From Anaerovibrio lipolyticus LB2005 (lineage in GTDB: Bacteria > Bacillota > Negativicutes > Selenomonadales > Selenomonadaceae): a DNA stretch of 64,000 bases. Each line of letters starts with the position of its first letter. Position 1 is the stretch's first letter. Below are positions 27,268 through 35,987 of the stretch, piece by piece. Position numbers and translations under genes: made by a program. A model generated the notes under the pieces. That model saw only the letters and a list, made by a program, of their open reading frames with translations, did no database searches and had not been told where the DNA came from. Location: positions 78,193 through 142,192 of the forward strand of contig NZ_JHYA01000010.1 of the NCBI RefSeq assembly GCF_000621545.1, given 5' to 3'.

Positions 27268-28667
27268 AACTTCATATCCTTAAGTTTTTCATAAAGAATT
27301 TTGCCTGCATTATTTCTGGGAATCTCACTGACGAATTTCACAGAAAAAGCTGATGAGTGTATATGCGTGTATTCGCTAAGTAGTCCACACACTTCCTTTG
27401 CATCTATTTTATCCTCAGAGTAAACTGTCAATTTATCATCCACACCAGCACAAGCACAAGATAAATACCCCTTACTCTTCAGATAATCTTCTACAGAATC
27501 AAGGCTGACTCGATTTCCAAATATCTTTAAAAATCTTTTTTTACGGCCTGTAATATAAAAATACCCATCTTCATCTTTAAACGCTATATCACCTGTATGA
27601 AGTATACCTTTATTTTCATCGCCCTTTAGTAAATCTTCCCTACACACAGCATACCCCATAGTAACATTGTCACCATAATACACAAGTTCACCATTATCAC
27701 CAAACGATGTTACGATATTTCCCTCAACATCTTCAAGCTCAAAACGTCCTCCTGGTATTGCAATGCCAATGCTTCCAGCTTTTTCTTCTGCCTTATCGGC
27801 TGGCAAATAGCTCATTCTTGCCGTAGCCTCACTAGCACCATACATGGTAATATATGCTATTCCTTTTTGGGCACAAACACGCGCAAAATCAGCTGATATA
27901 TCAGGAGACAACTTACCACCAGCTTGAGTAATGAACCTTAACGATGGAATTTCCATACGAGAAAACCTCAATCTTTTTAGCATTTCATAAGTATATGGAA
28001 CACCACCGAAGTTAGTAACTTCATATTTTATTAATAAATCCCAAAATTTACGTTCAAAAATCGATGCCTCTGTTAAGACAATACTGCCACCAGAAACAAG
28101 TTGTGTCTGTAAAATTGATAATCCGTAAGTATAATAAAGTGGCAACGTTGTAATTGCCCGATCTTTAGGTGTTAATTTTAAATAATTTATAATTGCAGTA
28201 GTATTTGATTCTATATTTTTTACTGATTGCCTTACCAATTTAGGACTGCCAGTAGTACCTGACGTCGATAATAAAACTGCCAAGTTCTCATGAATATCGA
28301 AAGGTTGAAATTCTGTTTGCAACAGTTGATATTCATCATTAGAGAATATGATATTTCCAGCCAACTCTACACTGTTTTTCTCCCCCCAAATATATTGCGG
28401 TTTGTAAATATCAACCAAATTATTCAGCAATTCTATCTGAATGTCTGCACTCAAAAGTAGTGGCACAACTCCTTTTCTAAGTGCCCCGACATAAGCTGCC
28501 ACTACTTGAATATGGTTTTTAGAAAGAATAAACATCAACGTTCTTGAATCCATATAGTCTGCAATCTTATCTGATTGATCAACTAAGTCTATAAACGACC
28601 ATCTCTTTTCAGCACAATCAATTACGGCCGTGTTATCACCAAAACGCTCTAATTGATCAAAAATCAT
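27264..28667 (-). CDS. AMP-dependent acyl ligase (ANL superfamily)
   Basis: A 467-residue adenylating enzyme. Core motifs are LLSTSGTTGSPKLVRQS (A3), MYGASEATARMSYL (A5), HTGDIAFKDEDGYFYITGRKKRFLKIFGNRV (A7-A8 with hinge) and NNAGKILYEKL with the A10 lysine. It is somewhat short for acyl-CoA synthetases and lies directly after an ACP gene (gap 16), which suggests it loads an organic acid onto that ACP as a starter or extender. GGTGGAG precedes ATG. It could also be an acyl-CoA ligase. Amino acid specificity cannot be excluded. Confidence 0.88.
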   Translation of the reverse strand: MIFDQLERFGDNTAVIDCAEKRWSFIDLVDQSDKIADYMDSRTLMFILSKNHIQVVAAYVGALRKGVVPLLLSADIQIELLNNLVDIYKPQYIWGEKNSVELAGNIIFSNDEYQLLQTEFQPFDIHENLAVLLSTSGTTGSPKLVRQSVKNIESNTTAIINYLKLTPKDRAITTLPLYYTYGLSILQTQLVSGGSIVLTEASIFERKFWDLLIKYEVTNFGGVPYTYEMLKRLRFSRMEIPSLRFITQAGGKLSPDISADFARVCAQKGIAYITMYGASEATARMSYLPADKAEEKAGSIGIAIPGGRFELEDVEGNIVTSFGDNGELVYYGDNVTMGYAVCREDLLKGDENKGILHTGDIAFKDEDGYFYITGRKKRFLKIFGNRVSLDSVEDYLKSKGYLSCACAGVDDKLTVYSEDKIDAKEVCGLLSEYTHIHSSAFSVKFVSEIPRNNAGKILYEKLKDMKL

Positions 28668-28683
28668 AATTATTCTCCACCAA

Positions 28684-28923
28684 TTACAAATCTACATTAT
28701 ACTTTTTCAATATTTCCTTACCTTTTCCTAATGAACTAAAATCCATTATATCCTCAGTTTCAAACATAATATCGAAAGTGTCTTCCAAAGAAGCCATTAG
28801 GCGCATATGCCCCACCGAATCCCATTCTGGAATACTATCAAAAGCCAGTTCGTCTGTAATAATTGAATCATCTATCTCCAATGATTCCTTGAAAGCATTT
28901 ATATATTTTTCCATGTTAGTCAT
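28684..28923 (-). CDS. acyl carrier protein
   Basis: A 79-residue acidic four-helix protein. PEWDSVGHMRLM carries the serine (about residue 36) that receives 4-phosphopantetheine. The start overlaps the upstream KAS III stop by 8 bases and GAGGAG lies upstream, so the two genes are coupled. It is distinct from the second ACP at 30021, implying two dedicated carriers for separate steps or chains. Confidence 0.88.
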   Translation of the reverse strand: MTNMEKYINAFKESLEIDDSIITDELAFDSIPEWDSVGHMRLMASLEDTFDIMFETEDIMDFSSLGKGKEILKKYNVDL

Positions 28924-30007
28924 TAATATCTCTCCTCATTTTAACCAGTTCATCTCGTGATATTTCCCATGAGTTATGAATTATAGTATCAGACAAATCA
29001 GTTGCAACCCCTCCCCAAGAAAGGCCTATCCCAAAACCACAAAGGATTGTCTTTTTTAGCTTTTCTGTTGAAAAATTTTCTTTTACATTGGTTAATAACA
29101 AAGGAATTGAAGCCGATACTGTATTTCCTGTATATTTCAAAGAAACTGGCATACGTTCTTTGGAAACTTTCAAACGTTTCGCTAAAAACTGAATAATAAG
29201 CTGATTCGCCTGATGCATGGCAAACAACCCTACCTGCTCTTTGCTCCACCCCACATCTGCCAGCATTTCTTCTACTAATAGCGGGACCCGACTCAAAGCA
29301 AAATTCATTATCTCCATTCCATCCATATATAGGTATTCTGGCCAACGATTATGTCCATAAACATCCTGCACTGGCTTGGCAGTTTCTGTAGATACCGGTA
29401 ACCTAAAACCACCAGCTTCCATAATTAGATATGAATATCCGCTTCCGTCAGAATGAATCTGGAACATTAACTCATTCTTACCTTGTTCGACTATAGTAAC
29501 TGAAAAACCATCTCCAAGCACCATACGATTTGCCCTATCCATTGGATGAATAGTGCGGATATTCGTTTCGCCTACACAAACTAATACTTTTTTGCAACTA
29601 CCAGATGATACCAATAAAGATGCCTGATATAAGCCATAAATATAACCAGAACATCCATAATTAATGTCAAATGTCACAGCACTATTAGGTAATCCTAAAC
29701 GATGTTGCATTATACAACTAGTTGCAGGAAGAATATAGTCAGGTGTTTGAGTCACCAATACCAAACCATCGAAATCTTTTCCTGAAGAACCACACTCTTT
29801 CATCAGACGCTTTGCAATAGCAACTAAATAATCTGATGTACACATATCTTTTTCAGCCATGTGAACACTTTCTACTCCAGTTGACTTTATTATACGCTTG
29901 ACTTCATCATCGCCAAAATCTATGCCATATTCGAACATCGAAATAGTCCGTTCCGGTAAGCCTGACGATATGTGAGATATGCTTAAATTAGAAAGTCGCC
30001 TCTTCAT
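28916..30007 (-). CDS. 3-oxoacyl-ACP synthase III-like (KAS III)
   Basis: A 363-residue thiolase-fold condensing enzyme. The catalytic triad is visible: Cys in NYGCSGYIYGL (about 119), His in FAMHQANQ (about 265) and Asn in KYTGNTVSAS (about 295). The start is uncertain: ATG 30007 gives the usual N-terminus, while TTG 30031 is possible but lacks a ribosome binding site. KAS III joins an acyl-CoA primer to malonyl-ACP. A KAS III is known to be needed for the acyl group of modified viosamine on Pseudomonas syringae flagellin, which is the closest functional parallel. A second, different KAS III is encoded at 31036. Confidence 0.87.
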   Translation of the reverse strand: MKRRLSNLSISHISSGLPERTISMFEYGIDFGDDEVKRIIKSTGVESVHMAEKDMCTSDYLVAIAKRLMKECGSSGKDFDGLVLVTQTPDYILPATSCIMQHRLGLPNSAVTFDINYGCSGYIYGLYQASLLVSSGSCKKVLVCVGETNIRTIHPMDRANRMVLGDGFSVTIVEQGKNELMFQIHSDGSGYSYLIMEAGGFRLPVSTETAKPVQDVYGHNRWPEYLYMDGMEIMNFALSRVPLLVEEMLADVGWSKEQVGLFAMHQANQLIIQFLAKRLKVSKERMPVSLKYTGNTVSASIPLLLTNVKENFSTEKLKKTILCGFGIGLSWGGVATDLSDTIIHNSWEISRDELVKMRRDIND

Positions 30008-30020
30008 ATCGTATAATAAC

Positions 30021-30242
30021 TCACTTTCCAAAAGCTAAATCAAAAAGATTTTGTACTGTCTTTGCCTCCCTCACTTGAGTAGGAGTAACTTTATTTTCAG
30101 ATAAAGTCGAGCAAAAAGCCAAAAAAGAAACCAAACTCAATGAATCCCAATCCTCAAAATTTGCCAGAACTGAATCCATTCTCACATCATCTTCAGTATC
30201 CATTATTTCTACTATTTTCTCAATAAAATCTTGTTCATTCAT
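30021..30242 (-). CDS. acyl carrier protein
   Basis: A 73-residue ACP: acidic N-terminal helix, then FEDWDSLSLVSF with the phosphopantetheine serine at about 34, and a C-terminal helix with VQNLFDLAF. It lies between a reductase and KAS III genes in the same direction. Sequence differs strongly from the ACP at 28684. AGGAATG is upstream of ATG with a slightly long spacer. Confidence 0.85.
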   Translation of the reverse strand: MNEQDFIEKIVEIMDTEDDVRMDSVLANFEDWDSLSLVSFLAFCSTLSENKVTPTQVREAKTVQNLFDLAFGK

Positions 30243-30271
30243 GTTACTTCATTCCTTTTCTATCGATAATT

Positions 30272-31039
30272 TTAATCTCTTCCTAAAAGGCATCCTCCAT
30301 CAACCACGCAATCAGTTCCAGTTATCCATCTGGCTGAGTCACTCAACAAAAACAACACCATACCACTTACATCTTCAGGATGCCCTAAACCTAGGGGATG
30401 TGCGTCAACTACACTTTGTGCAATACCACCATTATCTTTCTTAAACTCCTCTGTCATCTCACTTTCTACCCAACCAGGACTTACACTGTTAAATCTGTAT
30501 GGTATACTAGCAAATTCCTTGGCGAATGTACGTATAACTGTCTTAACAGCTGACTTAGCAGCAGAATAAGCAAATTGACCTTTATTACCAATATAAGCTG
30601 CTGTAGATGAAAATAGTACGTACGATGCACCTTTTTCTGTATATTTTTTTTTTGTAGCTATCTTAAGAAAATTTATCATCCCCCAAAAACTTGTATTTAA
30701 TATTTTTTTTGCCAGTATATCATCAAAAGATCTCAACGGTGTCATACCTGTAATTCCCGCTGTATAGACAGCACCATTAATTTTACCATATTTATTCACA
30801 AAAGAACCTAAAATATTACTCCACTCATCAGCTCCTGCTACTAAAACATCCAGACAACCTATGGTAACATTATCAGGATACTCATTGTGCAGTTCATTAA
30901 GTCGCTCTTCACTTCGTGCTACAGCGAGCACTCGAGCATCAGACATTGCCAATTCTTTGGCTATCTGTCGACCAATACCAGATGATGCTCCAACAACAAT
31001 AAAATTCTTATTGACATAATTATATGTTATATCGCTCAT
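30272..31039 (-). CDS. short-chain dehydrogenase/reductase, FabG-like
   Basis: A 255-residue classical SDR with VVGASSGIGRQIA (cofactor loop, about 15-27), VYTAGITG in place of NNAG, FSSTAAYIGNKGQFAYSAAKSAVKT with Ser-Tyr-Lys catalytic residues, SPGWVESEM, and a C-terminal CVVDGG block. Its start overlaps the KAS III stop as ATGA. Together with the condensing enzyme it would form a beta-hydroxyacyl chain, the expected step for a 3-hydroxyacyl amide on an amino sugar. Confidence 0.87.
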   Translation of the reverse strand: MSDITYNYVNKNFIVVGASSGIGRQIAKELAMSDARVLAVARSEERLNELHNEYPDNVTIGCLDVLVAGADEWSNILGSFVNKYGKINGAVYTAGITGMTPLRSFDDILAKKILNTSFWGMINFLKIATKKKYTEKGASYVLFSSTAAYIGNKGQFAYSAAKSAVKTVIRTFAKEFASIPYRFNSVSPGWVESEMTEEFKKDNGGIAQSVVDAHPLGLGHPEDVSGMVLFLLSDSARWITGTDCVVDGGCLLGRD

Positions 31040-32076
31040 AAATAACTCGTCTCCATAACCATCATATCACTAAAATCTATTAACATAGAGGCTACTGCAA
31101 GTCCAGCACCAAATCCAGATAGCAACACCTTGTGGTATGGTTTCCATTCACCAAGTCGTTTTAATTCTGTAATACAAACTGGTATTGACGCCATATCCGT
31201 ATTACCAATCATACCACAACGAAATGGCACTCGTTCTATTGGTAACCCTAATTTGACTGCAAGATTCTCCACTATCATCCGATTTGCCTGATGAAATAAC
31301 GCAATCTCAACATCGTCTCTCGTTATATTAGCAAACCGAAACAACGAATTAATATCATCTGGCACTTCGTTTAAAGTAAAATCCATCACCCCCATACCAT
31401 CCATTTTAGAATAGTTTTCCTTTTCCTGTACCATTAATCCATCAATACCATAATTTTTCTTTTTTCTCTCTCCTCCACGCACTTCAATAATTGCCTGATA
31501 TCGTTCACCATAAGTGTGGAAACTATATAAACACTCGCTACTTGATTTTCTTTTTTCTACAACTGCTACGCCGCCGCCATCACCAATAATTGACATAAAT
31601 GTTAACTCACCAGGAAACGCTTTCCTTGATGTTGTATCGCCAAAGCATAACAGTACTTTCTTGCCTAGATTCGATAGTAATGAAGCAGCAATATATATTC
31701 CATAAACAAATCCCGCACAACTTTGATTTACATCAAATGCCAATAGTGTTTTAGGTAATCCAAGCCGATCCTGTATTATATGGCTAGTTGCTGGAATTGT
31801 ATAATCAGGTGTCTGTGTAACAAAGATGACTGCCCCAATATCTTCTGGGTGAAGAGCTCCCACTTCCATAAGTTTCTTAGCTGCATGTACACAAAAATCC
31901 GAGGCACAAACACCATCTGGTGCAATACTAAAAGCTGCAAATCCTGTGCCATTCGCCAACCTCTTTATTTTTTTCTCTGGCAAAAGATTAACACATCTCT
32001 CTTCTACAGGAATACGCTGACGCATAACCGTTGTCGCCAAAGACTCTACATGTATACCAGCTATTTTTCCTTGCAA
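31036..32076 (-). CDS. 3-oxoacyl-ACP synthase III-like (KAS III)
   Basis: A 346-residue condensing enzyme with Cys in DVNQSCAGFVYG (about 120), His in ALFHQANRM (about 262) and Asn in IGNTDMASIP (about 292). The start is a TTG at 32076: GGGAGGAA lies 5-7 bases upstream and the reading frame then begins QGKIAGIHVESL as in the family. A longer frame to 32130 would overlap the upstream gene by 41 bases. Having two unlike KAS III enzymes in one operon suggests two rounds of condensation or two starter units, or that one is a KAS III-like acyl transferase. Confidence 0.86.
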   Translation of the reverse strand: MQGKIAGIHVESLATTVMRQRIPVEERCVNLLPEKKIKRLANGTGFAAFSIAPDGVCASDFCVHAAKKLMEVGALHPEDIGAVIFVTQTPDYTIPATSHIIQDRLGLPKTLLAFDVNQSCAGFVYGIYIAASLLSNLGKKVLLCFGDTTSRKAFPGELTFMSIIGDGGGVAVVEKRKSSSECLYSFHTYGERYQAIIEVRGGERKKKNYGIDGLMVQEKENYSKMDGMGVMDFTLNEVPDDINSLFRFANITRDDVEIALFHQANRMIVENLAVKLGLPIERVPFRCGMIGNTDMASIPVCITELKRLGEWKPYHKVLLSGFGAGLAVASMLIDFSDMMVMETSYL

Positions 32077-32089
32077 TATTATTCCTCCC

Positions 32090-32725
32090 TCATATAGGCA
32101 TTGCCGGATTACCAAACACTTTTTGGCCATCCTTAACCCTTTTAAAAACTATACTACCTGCCCCTATGTAGCAACCGTCTCCAATCTGACTATGAGGAAG
32201 TGCAACAGAATAAGTAGCCATAAAGCTATTTTTTCCTATTTTGGCATAACCACACAAACCGGCTCCCCCCATAAAACTGGTATAGCTGCCAACTTGACTA
32301 TCATGTCCTATACCCGATCTCACATTAAAAATAACGAAATCACCAACAACTGAACGATCATTAATGTTTACAAATGGACAAACAATATTTCCTTCTCCCA
32401 TCCTTACATTTCCATGAATAATAGCTGACGTACTAATGATATTTATAAAATGTCCCCCTTTTTGGCGAATTTTATCTGTTAGCCTCTTTCTTACTAGTGA
32501 ATCTGCAATAGCGCAAATAAAAACGTCATCAGGCTGTAACTCATAATCATCAACGTTTCCCAAAAGAGGCAATTCTAATTTTTCATATTCATAATCAGGA
32601 AGCACAACATCGCCATCTAAAAAACCCTTTAAAATCCACTCTTCTCCATACCCACGTGACGCCATCGAATATCGAAACACTTCTCTAGCGAAGCCACCTA
32701 CCCCTATTATAACCAAATGTTTCAA
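32090..32725 (-). CDS. PglD/NeuD-type sugar acyltransferase
   Basis: A 211-residue protein with an N-terminal Rossmann-like domain (HLVIIGVGGFAREVFRY, GFLDGD) and a C-terminal left-handed beta-helix of hexapeptide repeats (GNVRMGEGNIVCPFVNI to IGDGCYIGAGSIVFKRV, NPAMPI). PglD enzymes acylate the 4-amino group of UDP- or dTDP-4-amino-4,6-dideoxyhexoses; the catalytic His fits GHDSQVG. The start is TTG 32725 with GGAGGG 7 bases upstream. It is the first gene of the 12-gene operon and complements the sugar aminotransferase at its end. Its N-domain is the natural reference for the module fused to glycosyltransferases at 8-22 kb. Confidence 0.88.
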   Translation of the reverse strand: MKHLVIIGVGGFAREVFRYSMASRGYGEEWILKGFLDGDVVLPDYEYEKLELPLLGNVDDYELQPDDVFICAIADSLVRKRLTDKIRQKGGHFINIISTSAIIHGNVRMGEGNIVCPFVNINDRSVVGDFVIFNVRSGIGHDSQVGSYTSFMGGAGLCGYAKIGKNSFMATYSVALPHSQIGDGCYIGAGSIVFKRVKDGQKVFGNPAMPI

Positions 32726-32756
32726 AAAATATCCCTCCACTTATCTCAAATTTGCT

Positions 32757-33525
32757 CTAAAACTTAACATTCAAATTATTCATAGCTTCCATAAAGGTCA
32801 TCACACGCATAATCTTATCTTTCCATCTTGTAGTAAATTTAACATCACCAATCGTTATTCCATACATATTCTCAAACTTATGCTGCTGTGCTATAAACAA
32901 GAATTTATATAGTTCATCAAATCTTTCCCTTAACGAAACCTTTACCATATCGCCGTTAGAGTCACCAAAACTCTCTCCCTGTGAAAGAAATACATGACAG
33001 TACCTGTCCGGTCCTCCATATATAGCAAATTTAATAAAAGGCTCCGAATTTCTACCTTTAATAAAATCTCCATATAAGTTTATATCATACATTTTCAAGC
33101 CCATCATAAAAGGTATCAAAACCTCAAAATAAAAACAGAGATCTTGAGCATGTTCCTGATATATATCGGGAATTATTGTCCGTATGGTGTGAATATACCT
33201 AGTAATATCTCTCATACTAAACTTATACATATCTATTGCTGTTTTAGCAGCATAATCCCTGAACATTGCATTTGATAAGAACTTTTAGCGAGTTGTAGAA
33301 CTCATTCATGACCAGTGATGGCTGCGAAATAGAAAAATCAAAAAATCGATTTAAATATTTACTCGCATAAAAATCATTTCCATTGTGCTTTTTGATAGTA
33401 TGTTGCAACTCTAATGAATCCAGAAACGCTTTTAAATCCAAACCACTACCAGCTTCCACAACCAAGTCAAAAGCCGATTTAAAACTTTTCCACCATTCAC
33501 TATCTGATACATAGCAGCTAGATAA
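32757..33525 (-). pseudogene. remnant of KAP-family P-loop NTPase
   Basis: Two frames together read as one C-terminal region: 33525-33244 (SEWWKSFKSAFDLVVEAGSG, then HTIKKHNGNDFYASKYLNRFFDF) and, after a frameshift near 33250, 33266-32757. The HTIKK...YLNRFFDF pattern is that of KAP-family predicted NTPases, whose N-terminal P-loop domain is missing here. KAP proteins are membrane-linked NTPases found in defence and mobile regions. The last 370 bases are repeated at about 36957-37330. The piece abuts the zeta toxin gene. Family assignment is by pattern and moderate. Confidence 0.6.
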
Positions 33526-33530
33526 TTAAC

Positions 33531-34115
33531 TTACGCCTGAAAAGCACTTATACCAGTCAACCGAGTTATATCATCATTACTCCAGTACTTATTATACCAT
33601 CTATAAAAAATATCTTTTCTTTTTTTGAATATTCTAAATGGGTCCTTGGTATTATCATAAATGTGTAATATATCACATATATCCACCAACTTAGGAATCA
33701 AATTGAGTGCCTTAATGTACCTCGACCTGATTTTATCCTCAGGTACCCCATGGCCCCCCAGAGCTTCCCTTGCACTTACTCTAGCAACATTAATATTAAC
33801 ATTCGATGTCAAAACATATATACCACGAACAAAGTATCCTTTTTCCTTAGCTTTTCTTAACAACAGTAAGTTACGTTCTGTTGATAAAACAGTTTCAAAT
33901 GTAAAATTCTTTTGTTCAGCAATCATCTTCTCGCGCAACTCTTCTGCTTTAATTGCTGCCTCCAGATCTGAACACAATGTTGTCCTTTTTATATCATCAG
34001 CGTTAATATACTCGCCAACCACCTTAGCCATACGCGTTATTGTTGTTTTGCCACTTCCGTTAGGGCCAGCAAATACTACCACCTCTGGTAATTTTATGGT
34101 ATTATTCTCCGACAT
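33531..34115 (-). CDS. zeta-toxin family kinase
   Basis: A 194-residue P-loop kinase: VVFAGPNGSGKTTITRM is the Walker A motif (about 17-24), followed by EYINADDI, FETVLST and a C-terminal LHIYDNTKDPFRIFKK segment, all typical of the zeta toxin/UDP-N-acetylglucosamine kinase group. The start is ATG 34115 with GGGAGG 7 bases upstream. It overlaps the small upstream gene by 14 bases, the normal antitoxin-first order. Zeta toxins phosphorylate UDP-GlcNAc and stop wall synthesis; related kinases act on other small molecules. In a glycan island a metabolic kinase role is an alternative, but the paired small gene favours toxin-antitoxin. Confidence 0.82.
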   Translation of the reverse strand: MSENNTIKLPEVVVFAGPNGSGKTTITRMAKVVGEYINADDIKRTTLCSDLEAAIKAEELREKMIAEQKNFTFETVLSTERNLLLLRKAKEKGYFVRGIYVLTSNVNINVARVSAREALGGHGVPEDKIRSRYIKALNLIPKLVDICDILHIYDNTKDPFRIFKKRKDIFYRWYNKYWSNDDITRLTGISAFQA

Positions 34116-34296
34116 ATTCGCGCCTCCCATCAGGATATTCTAAATATGCCCTTTGGGTTTCATCATCATATCTTGCCACAGGAAGGCCTTTTATTTTTCT
34201 TACTTCGTCATCTATTCTGATAGACTCTTTAAAGCGATGTGTTAACTCTTCATCAGAAATACCACACATAGAGTCTAATTCATTTGTCACTGTCAT
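34102..34296 (-). CDS. probable antitoxin of zeta-type pair
   Basis: A 64-residue charged protein: an N-terminal helical part (TNELDSMCGISDEELTHRFKESI), then a short region ending EYPDGRREYVGE. The start is ATG 34296 because GGAAGGTGAT lies just upstream; a longer frame to 34314 lacks support. It overlaps the zeta-like gene by 14 bases. It is not the classical three-helix epsilon antitoxin, but small proteins with a YPDGRRE tail commonly precede zeta-like genes. Function is inferred from gene order. Confidence 0.65.
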   Translation of the reverse strand: MTVTNELDSMCGISDEELTHRFKESIRIDDEVRKIKGLPVARYDDETQRAYLEYPDGRREYVGE

Positions 34297-34336
34297 AGCT
34301 ATCACCTTCCACAATATATATTATGTCCAATACTCT

Positions 34337-35566
34337 TCAATCTCTCCCAAACAAATCCCGTGTATATACCTTATCTGTCACATCACTCAAGCATTTATCA
34401 AACCTATTTGCAATGATACAATGACACATATCCTTAAACTCATCAAGATTACCAATTACTTTGCTTCCAAAGAATGTAGTACCAGCCTCCAGGGTTGGTT
34501 CATAGATAACCACAGTAGCCCCTTTGGCCTTAATACGCTTCATTATCCCCTGAATTGCCGACTGTCGGAAATTATCTGAGTGGCTTTTCATGGTAAGCCG
34601 ATAAACACCAATTATGCATTCTTTTTCTGAGGCACTACTATAATCACCATTACTATAATAATCGTAATATCCAGCCCTTTTGAGTACCTGATCGGCAATA
34701 AAATCTTTTCTTGTACGATTACTTTCCACGATGGCACTTATCATATTCTGAGGTACATCTGAATAATTCGCCAAAAGCTGCTTAGTATCCTTTGGCAGAC
34801 AGTAGCCGCCATATCCGAAGGAAGGGTTATTATAGTGAGTACCAATACGCGGATCTAATCCAATCCCCTGAATTATATCCTTTGTAGTTAAACCTTTCAT
34901 CTCCGCATAAGTATCCAATTCATTAAAATATGAAACCCGCAGTGCCAAATATGTATTGGCGAAAAGTTTTACTGCTTCTGCCTCAGCAAATCCCATAAAT
35001 AATGTATCTATATTTTCTTTCTCCGCCCCATCTTGCAATAGTCTGGCAAATATTTCTGCCCACACTCTGCTGCTGTCATCGCAGCCCACAATAATACGAG
35101 AAGGATAGAGGTTATCATATAATGCCTTGGATTCCCGCAGAAATTCCGGAGAAAAAATGATTCTATCGGTTCCGAACTTTTCCCTTATTCGTGCTGTATA
35201 GCCTACAGGAATTGTACTCTTTATCACCATCACCGCGGTGTCACTATTTTTTAAAACCAGTTCAATAACGGCCTCCACTGATGAACAGTCAAAATGCTGG
35301 GTTATCGGGTCATAATTTGTTGGTGTTGCAATCACAACAAAATCAGCCTCTTTATACGCACTGGCTCCATCCAATGTAGCTGATAATCTAAGAGGCTTAT
35401 CCTTCAAATATTTTTCAATATACTCATCCTGAATAGGGGATACCTTACTATTTAGTTTCCTTACTTTATCTTCCACCACATCCACAGCTACCACATCATG
35501 ATGCTGAGATAATAATACCGCCATGGACAAGCCCACATATCCTGTGCCGGCTACGGCTATTTTCAT
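34337..35566 (-). CDS. ugd: UDP-glucose 6-dehydrogenase family nucleotide-sugar dehydrogenase
   Basis: A 409-residue UDP-sugar dehydrogenase that oxidises C6 of a nucleotide hexose to a uronic acid. Seen are [18 protein letters not shown] (NAD loop), [22 protein letters not shown], the catalytic cysteine block [11 protein letters not shown] and the C-terminal VIYEP segment. The start is probably ATG 35566 (MKIAVAG); ATG 35584 with GGTGAG close by is an alternative. A flagellar-type promoter element lies at 35632. Its 3' third was duplicated and survives as a remnant at 41130-41258. It probably supplies UDP-glucuronate or a related donor for the flagellin glycan. Confidence 0.93.
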   Translation of the reverse strand: MKIAVAGTGYVGLSMAVLLSQHHDVVAVDVVEDKVRKLNSKVSPIQDEYIEKYLKDKPLRLSATLDGASAYKEADFVVIATPTNYDPITQHFDCSSVEAVIELVLKNSDTAVMVIKSTIPVGYTARIREKFGTDRIIFSPEFLRESKALYDNLYPSRIIVGCDDSSRVWAEIFARLLQDGAEKENIDTLFMGFAEAEAVKLFANTYLALRVSYFNELDTYAEMKGLTTKDIIQGIGLDPRIGTHYNNPSFGYGGYCLPKDTKQLLANYSDVPQNMISAIVESNRTRKDFIADQVLKRAGYYDYYSNGDYSSASEKECIIGVYRLTMKSHSDNFRQSAIQGIMKRIKAKGATVVIYEPTLEAGTTFFGSKVIGNLDEFKDMCHCIIANRFDKCLSDVTDKVYTRDLFGRD

Positions 35567-35631
35567 ATTTTCATAATCTCTCATATACTCACCATATATT
35601 GTTACCCAAACATCCATCCTACATCTAGTCT

Positions 35632-35657
35632 ATCGAATAATGACTGTATTATCTAAA
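35632..35657 (-). promoter_or_regulatory. sigma-28-like promoter for sugar dehydrogenase
   Basis: Minus strand TTTAGA, 16 bases, CGATAGAC, 66 bases upstream of ATG 35566. The bases around and downstream of the -10 (35621-35642) are repeated with one difference at 39717-39738. Confidence 0.5.
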
Positions 35658-35689
35658 ACATGATGTTCTCCAGCGTATCCATGCACTAA

Positions 35690-35977
35690 TCATTCTTCGT
35701 ATAGCACAACCCCATCTTGCTTTATTGACTCTAGCAATTCCTCATTACAAGGGCCATCCAAATCCACCACATCAAACATCAAAAGCGTAGGAACTATTTC
35801 TATTTCATCCACATCCAGTGTAAATCGTACTCTATCCCCACCAGATATAGCCAAATCAATATCACTACGTTCCCAATTATCCCCTCTGGCGCGGCTGCCA
35901 AATAAAATTACCTTTTTTATTCCATATTTCTTGGCAAGCTCTATGATTTTATCCCTAAGCTTTTCAGGCAAATTCAT
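35690..35977 (-). CDS. MNT-type minimal nucleotidyltransferase, antitoxin of HEPN/MNT pair
   Basis: A 95-residue protein with the MNT signature GSRARGDNWERSDID, i.e. GS-x10-DxD, at about residues 27-41. In HEPN/MNT toxin-antitoxin pairs the MNT protein adds AMP to the HEPN partner and silences it. The start is ATG 35977 with GAGGTG upstream; the longer frame to 36004 would overlap the HEPN gene. Order HEPN then MNT with a 10-base gap is normal. No other role is suggested by the context, although free MNT proteins with unknown substrates exist. Confidence 0.85.
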   Translation of the reverse strand: MNLPEKLRDKIIELAKKYGIKKVILFGSRARGDNWERSDIDLAISGGDRVRFTLDVDEIEIVPTLLMFDVVDLDGPCNEELLESIKQDGVVLYEE

Positions 35978-35987
35978 TGCCAGCACC

